NCBI RefSeq assembly: GCF_033100395.1
Contig: NZ_JAWLVJ010000022.1
Location: 11,815 to 75,814 of the forward strand
Length of the DNA stretch: 64,000 nt
Direction of reading: 5' to 3'
From: Terasakiella sp033100395
GTDB lineage: Bacteria; Pseudomonadota; Alphaproteobacteria; Rhodospirillales; Terasakiellaceae
Part shown: piece by piece, positions 51,532 to 58,920 of the stretch
Layout of the letters: each line of letters opens with the position of its first letter
Numbering within the stretch: position 1 is the stretch's first letter
The notes under the pieces: generated by a model
Seen by the model: only the letters and a program-made list of their open reading frames with translations
Told to the model about the DNA's origin: nothing
Databases searched by the model: none
Made by a program: the position numbers and the translations under genes

Positions 51532-53019
51532 ATGAGCACGTCTTACACACAATTGGAAAAACGTTTTAAACGTCTGGATGTTTTGGGCGAGGCCGCTTCG
51601 GTCCTTCATTGGGATATGGCCGCCATGATGCCGCGTGGTGGGGCAGAAGCGCGTGCAGAACAAATGGCCTTGCTGGCCACCATGCGCCATTCCATGATGT
51701 GCGAAGATGAAATGGCTGATTTGCTGGCTGCTGCTGAAAGTGAAGGCGGACTTGATGACTGGCAGGCGGCGAACTTGCGTGAAATGCGCCGCAATCATAC
51801 GCACGCAACAGCGCTGGATGAAGATTTGGTGGAAGCCATCAGCCGTACGACTTCATCTTGTGAACAGCTCTGGCGTGAAGCCCGCCCTGAAGGTGATTTC
51901 AAGAAGATCGCACCCTTGTTGAAGGAAGTGTTGAATCTATCTCGACAAGCAGCGACTGCGAAATCGGAAAAGCTGGGATGTTCGCTCTATGATGCATTGC
52001 TGGATCAGTATGAACCGGGCGGGAAGTCCGCCAACATTGATCCGATCTTTGATCGTCTGGAAGAATTCTTGCCGGACTTCCTGCAAACCGTTCTGGATCA
52101 ACAGAAATCAAAAGCTTTTAATCTGCCCCAAGGCCCATTTGAGATTGAGAAACAAAAGAAGCTTGGTCAGCATTTTATGGAGACCCTGGGCTTTGATTTT
52201 GAGCATGGGCGGCTGGATGTCAGTCTGCATCCGTTCTGTGGCGGCACACCCGATGATGTGCGTCTGACCACGCGCTACGATGAAGATGATTTTACTTCTG
52301 CTTTAATGGGTGTGATGCATGAAACGGGCCACGCCCTTTATGAACGTGGTCTGCCCAAAGAATGGCGTCATCAACCTGTTGGCGGCGCGCTTGGCATGAG
52401 TGTGCATGAAAGCCAGTCTCTGCTTGTGGAAATGCAGGTTTGCCGATCCGATGCGTTTTTGAAATATGCTGTGCCACATATGGTGAAGGCCTTTGACGGA
52501 AGAGGCGCGGATTGGAGCCTTGAAAATATCACCAACCTTTATCGTCAGGTGAAACCGGGCTTTATCCGTGTGGATGCCGATGAAGTGACTTATCCCGCCC
52601 ATGTGATCCTGCGTTACAAGCTGGAACGTGCCTTAATCGAAGGCGATATGGAAATCGAAGATATCCCGGCAAGCTGGAATGAATTGATGCAGAAAATGCT
52701 GGGCATCACGCCGGAAAGTGACCGTGAAGGCTGCTTGCAGGATATCCACTGGTACGATGGGGCCTGGGGGTATTTCCCGACCTATACGCTTGGGGCCATG
52801 ACGGCGGCGCAAATTTATGCTGCTGTGAAAGAGGCGGTGCCAGGACTGGAAGAAAATATCGCAAATGGGGACTTTTCCACCCTAATGGGATGGCTGCGTG
52901 AAAATATCCACGGGATGGGATCAAAATTGTCATCAAATGATCTTTTGACACAGGCGACCGGAAAGATGCTTGATCCAGAAGTGTTTATTGCCCATCTTAA
53001 AAGCAGATATTCAACTTAA
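51532..53019 (+). CDS. Carboxypeptidase Taq (M32 metallopeptidase)
   Basis: The 495-residue zinc metallocarboxypeptidase carries the M32 zinc motif HETGH (residues 263-267), with GVM before it and ALYERGL after. Family motifs HWDMAAMMPRGGAEAR, HPFCGGTPDDVRLTTRY and SMSVHESQSLLVEMQ also appear. It cleaves C-terminal residues from peptides in the cytoplasm. The start at 51532 (MSTSYTQLEKRF) was preferred to an ATG 15 bases earlier because it matches the family N-terminus. It is followed eleven bases later by a small unknown gene. Confidence 0.93.
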   Translation: MSTSYTQLEKRFKRLDVLGEAASVLHWDMAAMMPRGGAEARAEQMALLATMRHSMMCEDEMADLLAAAESEGGLDDWQAANLREMRRNHTHATALDEDLVEAISRTTSSCEQLWREARPEGDFKKIAPLLKEVLNLSRQAATAKSEKLGCSLYDALLDQYEPGGKSANIDPIFDRLEEFLPDFLQTVLDQQKSKAFNLPQGPFEIEKQKKLGQHFMETLGFDFEHGRLDVSLHPFCGGTPDDVRLTTRYDEDDFTSALMGVMHETGHALYERGLPKEWRHQPVGGALGMSVHESQSLLVEMQVCRSDAFLKYAVPHMVKAFDGRGADWSLENITNLYRQVKPGFIRVDADEVTYPAHVILRYKLERALIEGDMEIEDIPASWNELMQKMLGITPESDREGCLQDIHWYDGAWGYFPTYTLGAMTAAQIYAAVKEAVPGLEENIANGDFSTLMGWLRENIHGMGSKLSSNDLLTQATGKMLDPEVFIAHLKSRYST

Positions 53020-53029
53020 GGAACAGCCT

Positions 53030-53530
53030 ATGCATAAAAGAATCGTTGAAAAAGCCCTGAAATCACTGGATGCAGAACGGGCAAATTATTTCAATGATGT
53101 TGTGGGCTATCTGGAAGACCTGCCCCAGACAGCGGATTTTCCAAATCTGGTCTATCTGTCCTTAAAGGATATTCTGGATATCGCTCCGATTTATATCGAG
53201 AAAAAAGCCTTTGCATTGCTGTTGCTGAAGTTCGTGAACCATCACCGCGGGCAGCTGCAGAAGATCATTTATGATAAGGAATATCTCTATGATCCCAACT
53301 GCCTGCGCAAAGTCACCAATCTGCTGATTGATGCGATTGTGGATCAAACCATTCAGGGTTATGAAGAAGGTCATATCGATACGGGCGAAGCGGTTGTGCA
53401 GAAATACACGTATCCGTATCGCGCGCTGGACCTTGTGGACCCGGATGATGATGAAAGTATAGAAGCTGCCCAAGAAGAAGATCGCAGGCGTCAGGCGGCC
53501 TACACGGGTCCGGAACGTCGCAAACGCTGA
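53030..53530 (+). CDS. Protein of unknown function (166 residues)
   Basis: Soluble, mostly helical 166-residue protein with no signal peptide. TTAAGGAACAGCC precedes its ATG, and it begins eleven bases after the carboxypeptidase stop, so it is probably co-transcribed. The C-terminus is acidic (DPDDDESIEAAQEED) and ends in TGPERRKR, a basic tail seen in several alphaproteobacterial proteins. I recognise no domain or catalytic motif. Confidence 0.6.
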   Translation: MHKRIVEKALKSLDAERANYFNDVVGYLEDLPQTADFPNLVYLSLKDILDIAPIYIEKKAFALLLLKFVNHHRGQLQKIIYDKEYLYDPNCLRKVTNLLIDAIVDQTIQGYEEGHIDTGEAVVQKYTYPYRALDLVDPDDDESIEAAQEEDRRRQAAYTGPERRKR

Positions 53531-53626
53531 TAAATTTCCAGTTTTTTCTAAACCGTGCTTTACCTGCCCAATGGAAGAGTTCTATAGTGGGGCAGTTGTT
53601 GCATTTCCTTTTTGGTGAAGGCCTTT

Positions 53627-54115
53627 ATGGATAATATGGATACCCTACGTTATGACCGCTGGATTGAAGACGCGCTGAAAAGTGTCGTCCGCAAAGCCCT
53701 GAAACATTGTCAGGAACATGGCTTGCCCGGTGAGCATCATTTTTACATCACGTTTGCAACGGATCATCCTTTGGTGATTATCCCGGACAGTTTGCGTGAT
53801 CAATATCCCGAAGAAATCACCATTGTGATTGAACATGAATATTGGGACCTTGTTGTGGCCGAGGACTGTTTTGACGTGGTTCTGAGCTTCAATGACGTGA
53901 AAACACCTATTCATGTTCCGTTTGAGGCAATCACAGGCTTTGCGGACCCGAGTGTCAAGTTCGGTCTGCAATTCAAGATGGAAATGCTGGATGATGAAGA
54001 CCTTGCCGACGTATCGGAGGAGGAGGAGCCAGTTGTCGCGGCCGAGTCTGAAAAAGACGAGGATGAAAACAAAGACAACGTTGTGGCCCTTGATGCGTTC
54101 CGCAAGAAAAAATAA
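53627..54115 (+). CDS. sspB: SspB, ClpXP adaptor (alphaproteobacterial type)
   Basis: The 162-residue product has the SspB peptide-binding domain (about 5-115: LRYDRWIEDALKSVVRKAL, HHFYITFATDHPLVIIPD, VPFEAITGFADPSVKFGL). An acidic flexible linker and a short C-terminal tail (VVALDAFRKKK) follow, which docks to ClpX. SspB delivers ssrA-tagged and selected regulatory proteins to ClpXP. The start at 53627 follows GAAGG. An intrinsic terminator separates it from the fumarase gene. Confidence 0.9.
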   Translation: MDNMDTLRYDRWIEDALKSVVRKALKHCQEHGLPGEHHFYITFATDHPLVIIPDSLRDQYPEEITIVIEHEYWDLVVAEDCFDVVLSFNDVKTPIHVPFEAITGFADPSVKFGLQFKMEMLDDEDLADVSEEEEPVVAAESEKDEDENKDNVVALDAFRKKK

Positions 54116-54125
54116 ACCGATTACC

Positions 54126-54150
54126 AAAGGGCCGTCAGGCCCTTTTTTTT
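54126..54150 (+). terminator. Intrinsic terminator after sspB
   Basis: AAAGGGCC pairs with GGCCCTTT around GTCA, followed by a run of T. It closes the sspB message, 32 bases before the fumarase start. Confidence 0.8.
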
Positions 54151-54181
54151 GTTTCACAGACCAATAAAAAGAGACCTTGAG

Positions 54182-55789
54182 ATGAGCGACACCGTTTATC
54201 ATGACATGTTCCCCATTGGGGAAGATACCACCGAATATCGCAAACTGACTTCTGACTATGTTTCCACTGTGGACGTAGACGGCAAGGAAGTGCTGAAAGT
54301 TGACCCGGAAGCAATCCGCGTTCTGACCAAAGAAGCGTTTAAAGAAATTTCGCACAAACTGCGCCCGGCCCACATGAAACAGGTTGCCAGCATTCTGGAA
54401 GATCCGGAAGCATCTGATAACGACCGTTTCGTTGCGCTGGAAATGATCAAAAACGCGACAACAGCAGCTGATGGTATTTTGCCCCTTTGTCAGGATACAG
54501 GGACCGCGATCGTTATGGGGAAACGCGGTAAATACTGCTGGGTTGATGGCCAGGATGAAGAAGCGATTTCAAAAGGTGTTTCTGAAGCTTATTCCGAATT
54601 GAACCTGCGTTATTCGCAAGTTTCCCCGGTTGACATGTATGAAGAAGTCAACACAGGCAACAACCTACCAGCACAGATTGATTTGTACGCGACTGAAGGC
54701 AACGCCTATAAGTTCATGTTCATGGCGAAAGGCGGCGGGTCTGCAAACAAGACGTTCCTTTATCAGCAAACAAAAGCTTTGCTGAACCCAAAATCGCTGA
54801 TGAAATTCCTGGATGAGAAAATCCGCACGCTCGGGACAGCGGCTTGTCCACCATACCACCTGGCGATCACCATCGGCGGGACGTCTGCGGAAACAAACCT
54901 GAAGACAACCAAGCTGGCGTCTGCCAAATATCTGGATAACCTGCCGACAAAAGGTGGTGACAAAGGCCAGGCTTTCCGTGATGTGGAATTTGAACAGGAC
55001 GTTCTGAAAATGACGCAGGAACTGGGCATGGGGGCACAGTTTGGTGGTAAATACTTCTGTCATGATATCCGTGTGATCCGCCTGCCGCGCCACGGTGCGT
55101 CTTGTCCGGTATCCATTGGTGTGTCCTGTTCTGCGGACCGTCAGTTGTTCGCGAAAATCACCAAAGACGGTGTGTTCATTGAACAGCTGTGTGACAACCC
55201 GGCTGACTTGCTGCCAACTGCCGAAGCAGAAGGTGTGGAAGAGGTCGCGATTGATCTGAACCAGCCGATGGATGAAATCCGCAAGACCCTGTCCGGCTAT
55301 CCGGTGAAAACACGTGTGAAAATGACCGGGACCATGATCGTTGCGCGCGATATCGCACACGCCAAACTGAAAGAATTGTTGGATTCAGGTAAAGAACTGC
55401 CACAATACTTCAAAGACCACCCGGTTTATTATGCAGGTCCGGCGAAAACACCTGAAGGCTATGCGTCTGGTTCTTTCGGTCCGACAACAGCAGGTCGTAT
55501 GGATGCCTATGTTGATTTGTTCCAGGAAAATGGCGGCTCCATGATCATGGTTGCCAAAGGGAACCGTTCACAAGCGGTGACAGATGCCTGTAACAAGCAT
55601 GGCGGTTTCTATCTGGGCTCCATCGGTGGTGTTGCAGCGGAATTGACCAAACAATCTATCAAATCCATGGAATGTATCGAATATCCAGAACTGGGCATGG
55701 AAGCTATCTGGAAAATCGAAGTCGAAGACTTCCCAGCATTCATCATTGTGGATGACAAAGGTAACGACTTCTTCAAAGAATTCGTCTGA
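54182..55789 (+). CDS. Class I fumarate hydratase ([4Fe-4S])
   Basis: The 535-residue enzyme interconverts fumarate and malate in the TCA cycle using an oxygen-sensitive 4Fe-4S cluster. It matches FumA/FumB-type enzymes: LPLCQDTGTAI near 112 with a cluster Cys, further Cys in KYFCHDIRVIRLPRHG and GVSCSADRQLF, and the C-terminal beta domain with KGNRSQAVTDACNKHGGFYLGSIGG. I cannot tell A from B, so no letter is given. The start at 54182 gives the expected MSDTVYHDMFPIGEDTTEYR. Confidence 0.93.
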   Translation: MSDTVYHDMFPIGEDTTEYRKLTSDYVSTVDVDGKEVLKVDPEAIRVLTKEAFKEISHKLRPAHMKQVASILEDPEASDNDRFVALEMIKNATTAADGILPLCQDTGTAIVMGKRGKYCWVDGQDEEAISKGVSEAYSELNLRYSQVSPVDMYEEVNTGNNLPAQIDLYATEGNAYKFMFMAKGGGSANKTFLYQQTKALLNPKSLMKFLDEKIRTLGTAACPPYHLAITIGGTSAETNLKTTKLASAKYLDNLPTKGGDKGQAFRDVEFEQDVLKMTQELGMGAQFGGKYFCHDIRVIRLPRHGASCPVSIGVSCSADRQLFAKITKDGVFIEQLCDNPADLLPTAEAEGVEEVAIDLNQPMDEIRKTLSGYPVKTRVKMTGTMIVARDIAHAKLKELLDSGKELPQYFKDHPVYYAGPAKTPEGYASGSFGPTTAGRMDAYVDLFQENGGSMIMVAKGNRSQAVTDACNKHGGFYLGSIGGVAAELTKQSIKSMECIEYPELGMEAIWKIEVEDFPAFIIVDDKGNDFFKEFV

Positions 55790-55807
55790 GTTTGACGTCT
55801 TTTATAA

Positions 55808-55842
55808 AAGCCCCGTATCTGAAAAAGGTGCGGGGTTTTTTG
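55808..55842 (+). terminator. Intrinsic terminator after the fumarase
   Basis: CCCCG pairs with CGGGG around an A-rich loop, with a T run after it and A-rich sequence before. Confidence 0.8.
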
Positions 55843-55902
55843 TTGCATTGTTGTATCTTCCTCAAATGCCCATATACTGTAAGAAGTTGAAATGGCTTGT
55901 AA

Positions 55903-57036
55903 ATGAAGATGAAGAAAATAAACATCGCATCTGTAATTGCAATTTTATCGCTGTTGGCAGTCTTAAGTCCTGCACGGGCGGATATGCAGATCAATGGGTA
56001 TTTTCATAAAAATGCGGATCAGAAAGCCGGACTTGCCGGGCGGTTGGATTTGGCTGGTCCGCAGAAGATGTTGCTTCAATTCCCGCAAAAAACGGATAAG
56101 CAATATCGCATTGCCTTGGTGGTGCCACAACTGGATGACACTTGGCAGACATTTGCCTATGCGGTCCATAAGGCATCAGAAGATTTTAAGCTGAAGTTGC
56201 AGGTTTATTCCGCCCAAAGTTATCTGAATATTGGTCAGCAGATTAAGCTCCTAACGCGGGACGCTATTAACCATGACGGTGTATTGCTGGCAGCCAATGA
56301 CAGTTACAAACTGGCGCGTGCCATTAATGAGGCGGCTAAAAAAGTTCCGGTTGTTGGTTATGCCAATGAAGTTTATGCCGAAGGGATCAGTGCCAAGGCC
56401 ATGGTTTATTATCATGATGCAAGCTTTGGGCTGGGAAAATGGGTGATTGATCATATTCAACAGACAAAACCGACAGGCAAGGTGCGCATTGCTATTGTGA
56501 TGGGGCCGGAAGGGGCTGCCTGGTCCAACGATATGATTTCCGGTTTCCGCGATGCCATTGAAAATGACGACAGAATAAAGGATCGCGTGGAAATTGTCAC
56601 TCAACTGCATGGTCATACAAAGCCTAAGATGCAGGAACGCCTGGTGCGTGTCGCTTTAAAACATAATGACAATATAGATTATATGCTGGGCACGGCACCG
56701 GCGGTTGAACGCGCAGTTTTTATCAAAGATGAGTATAAAGACAAACACCCGAACTTGAAACTAATCGCACCTTACATCAATGGCGATCTTTATAAAGGAT
56801 TGAAGCGCGGTGACATTCTGGTCGCGGTGAATGATCAGATGATTGATATGGGGAAAATTGCGGTTGTTAATCTGTTGCGTCTCATGCACGGTGAAACACC
56901 GGATGTTGAAAAAGGTGATTTCGCTTTCGTCAGCGGCCCGCAAACCAATCTGCTTACCCAAGAAAATATCCTGAAGTTCAGCTATGAAAGTTTGTTCGGA
57001 CCTAAAGATTTTAAAGCTTTGGCGATTGTACGTTAA
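55903..57036 (+). CDS. TorT-like periplasmic binding protein
   Basis: The 377-residue secreted protein (signal peptide about 1-26) belongs to the periplasmic sugar-binding/LacI-like fold. Several segments resemble TorT, the partner of the TorS sensor kinase. These are RIALVVPQLDDTWQTFAYAV, GPEGAAWSNDMISGFRDAIE, MLGTAPAVERAV and LYKGLKRGDILVAVNDQM. No torS, torR or TMAO reductase gene is adjacent. Ligand may be TMAO or something else. Its last bases overlap the convergent LysR gene by four. Confidence 0.65.
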   Translation: MKMKKINIASVIAILSLLAVLSPARADMQINGYFHKNADQKAGLAGRLDLAGPQKMLLQFPQKTDKQYRIALVVPQLDDTWQTFAYAVHKASEDFKLKLQVYSAQSYLNIGQQIKLLTRDAINHDGVLLAANDSYKLARAINEAAKKVPVVGYANEVYAEGISAKAMVYYHDASFGLGKWVIDHIQQTKPTGKVRIAIVMGPEGAAWSNDMISGFRDAIENDDRIKDRVEIVTQLHGHTKPKMQERLVRVALKHNDNIDYMLGTAPAVERAVFIKDEYKDKHPNLKLIAPYINGDLYKGLKRGDILVAVNDQMIDMGKIAVVNLLRLMHGETPDVEKGDFAFVSGPQTNLLTQENILKFSYESLFGPKDFKALAIVR

Positions 57037-57902
57037 TCCCCGTGAAACAGGTGTTCCCGCTTCTTGAGTTCGTCTGCCGCAAAGCGCATGAAGGTTTTGA
57101 TGCGTGGGACATCTTTTAAATCAGGATGAGTTAAAATCCATATGTCGAAATAGGGGGCAGCGGGAATATTCGGCACGCGGGCTAAACCGGGCTGGCTGTC
57201 CCCGATAAAACAGGGCATGCGCGCAATGCCCATGCCTGCGGTCACAGCCCCCAGCACAGCGACCATATCGTCGAATTTCGCGATCACTTTGGATTGCGGG
57301 TAGGGTTTGATGACTTCTTCAGCCGGTTCATCCCCGCGCCATATGAAATTGATGCAATCCAGCCCCATTGATCCTTGCATCCTATTCAGATAGGTTTCAG
57401 CCCCGTAATACATGCAGTTTTGGGAAAAAGCTTTTCGACCCCACAAGCTGTTGTCTGGTTCATTGATTGCACGGATGGAGACATCAGCTTCGCGACGATG
57501 CAAATTAACCGTATCTGTCGTGGCCATCAGGGTCAGGTCAATCTGTGGGTAGACTTCCTTGAACTTGGTTGCGATATCAGCCAGATGGATTTGCACGATC
57601 AGTTGCGGGGCGGAGATGGTGAGCGGACCAGCCAACTGAATATCCTTGGCGGCAATGGAAACATCCAGTTCCAGAACATGTCGTTCAATTTCTTTTGCGC
57701 TTTCCACACAACGTTCCCCATGACTGGTAACTTTCAATCCAGTAGGCAGGCGGTCAAACAGCCGCACACCCATCTGTTTTTCAAGCGAAGAAATCCGCCG
57801 GGAAACCGTGGTGTGGTTGACCCCAAGCGACCGTGCTGCCGCGCTTAATCCGCCATGGCGTTGCACATATAAAACATATTTTAAATCATCCCAGCTTTGC
57901 AT
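57033..57902 (-). CDS. LysR-family regulator divergent from a DUF1330 gene
   Basis: The 289-residue product has an N-terminal helix-turn-helix (GGLSAAARSLGVNHTTVSRRISSLEKQMG) and a co-inducer-binding domain. I placed the start at 57902 (MQSWDDLKYVLYVQ), the typical LysR N-terminus; the earlier Met has no ribosome site. A perfect dyad GTGCA-TTAT-TGCAC at 57905-57918 just upstream is a plausible autoregulatory site. The DUF1330 gene next door is the likely target. Confidence 0.85.
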   Translation of the reverse strand: MQSWDDLKYVLYVQRHGGLSAAARSLGVNHTTVSRRISSLEKQMGVRLFDRLPTGLKVTSHGERCVESAKEIERHVLELDVSIAAKDIQLAGPLTISAPQLIVQIHLADIATKFKEVYPQIDLTLMATTDTVNLHRREADVSIRAINEPDNSLWGRKAFSQNCMYYGAETYLNRMQGSMGLDCINFIWRGDEPAEEVIKPYPQSKVIAKFDDMVAVLGAVTAGMGIARMPCFIGDSQPGLARVPNIPAAPYFDIWILTHPDLKDVPRIKTFMRFAADELKKREHLFHGD

Positions 57903-57904
57903 AC

Positions 57905-57918
57905 GTGCATTATTGCAC
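57905..57918. promoter_or_regulatory. Perfect dyad between the LysR and DUF1330 genes
   Basis: GTGCATTATTGCAC has five-base perfect arms. It begins three bases before the LysR start codon (minus strand), and about 90 bases before the DUF1330 gene. This is a likely regulator site; LysR proteins bind such dyads, but which one binds is inference. Confidence 0.45.
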
Positions 57919-58008
57919 AGGCTGGTTGAATATTTATAGGATTTTCGCACATGTATTTTGGCGATATGTTCCTTGCATCATACAACGTCATTTAAACAGG
58001 AGAATATC

Positions 58009-58296
58009 ATGACGGTTTATGTTGTTGCCCAAGCCCGTGGTGTTGATAAAGACGCGTTGACGCAATATCGCGAACATGCCCCTGGTGCTCTAAAAAAACA
58101 TGGTGGGGCTTTGGTGAAATCAAGTGCGAATTTAATCACGCTTGAAGGCGCAGAAAATGAAACAGATATGCTTGTTCTGCTATCATTTCCTTCAGAAGAG
58201 GCTGCACAGAACTGGCGCTATGATGAAGAACTTTCCCATGTCCATGACCTGCGCATGAAAGCGGCAAACTGGAGTATTCAGTTGTTAGGCGCTTAA
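58009..58296 (+). CDS. DUF1330 small protein
   Basis: The 95-residue soluble protein matches DUF1330, a dimeric ferredoxin-like fold: MTVYVVAQARGVDKDALTQY, GGALVKSSANLITLEG, and SFPSEEAAQNWRYDEEL. ACAGGAGAATATC precedes the ATG. The biochemical role of the family is unclear. Divergence from a LysR regulator suggests induced expression. Confidence 0.8.
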   Translation: MTVYVVAQARGVDKDALTQYREHAPGALKKHGGALVKSSANLITLEGAENETDMLVLLSFPSEEAAQNWRYDEELSHVHDLRMKAANWSIQLLGA

Positions 58297-58305
58297 AAGC
58301 TTCAG

Positions 58306-58920
58306 CTATTTGCGCGCAACACAGCGGGTGACATAGCCCAAACCACCATTGTGGAAGCTGGATTGTTTGACCTCGCGTTCTGTTTCTTCCAGAAGCAGGA
58401 TGTCGTAGGGGGAAAAATCAATTTTCAGGTCGTCCGCTGTGTAGCAAAGCTCTTTGATCTTCGGCCCACCGCAATCGCGCCCCACGTTATTGGGGTGAAA
58501 GACTTCTAAAATCAGATGACCGCCTTTTTTAAGACTGCGCATCATCTGATTATGCATATGTCTTCGTTCCTGTGGCGGGAAATATAGATGAAGGCAGGCC
58601 ACGCCATCAAAGGCAGTTTCCGGCCAATCCCATTCCAGCAAATCTGCGCAGACACCCTGAAAAATAGGGCTGATATTTTTGAGTTTTGCCTGTTCCGTAG
58701 CTTTTCGAACACCGTTTTGGGCACCATCAACGGATAGAACCTCAAACCCTTGTTCGGCAAGCCAGATCCCGTTGCGCCCTTCGCCGTCACCCACGGCCAG
58801 AATACGACCGCCATTTGCAAGGTGATGGGTTTGTGTGGTTAAAAACTCATTTGGGGTGCTGCCAAATACAAGGTCATTTCCTTCATATTTCTTATTCCAA
58901 TGTTCAATCACTCTATTCAT
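58306..58920 (-). CDS. Class I SAM-dependent methyltransferase (TehB/thiopurine-like)
   Basis: The 204-residue product has the SAM-binding ILAVGDGEGRNGIWLAEQG (residues 39-57) and a compact Rossmann fold. VACLHLYFPPQERRHMHNQM and KKGGHLILEVFHPNNVG follow. The arrangement fits the tellurite/thiopurine methyltransferase-like group, but the substrate is unknown. Its start overlaps the end of the large GGDEF-EAL gene by eight bases, so they are co-transcribed. Confidence 0.8.
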   Translation of the reverse strand: MNRVIEHWNKKYEGNDLVFGSTPNEFLTTQTHHLANGGRILAVGDGEGRNGIWLAEQGFEVLSVDGAQNGVRKATEQAKLKNISPIFQGVCADLLEWDWPETAFDGVACLHLYFPPQERRHMHNQMMRSLKKGGHLILEVFHPNNVGRDCGGPKIKELCYTADDLKIDFSPYDILLLEETEREVKQSSFHNGGLGYVTRCVARK

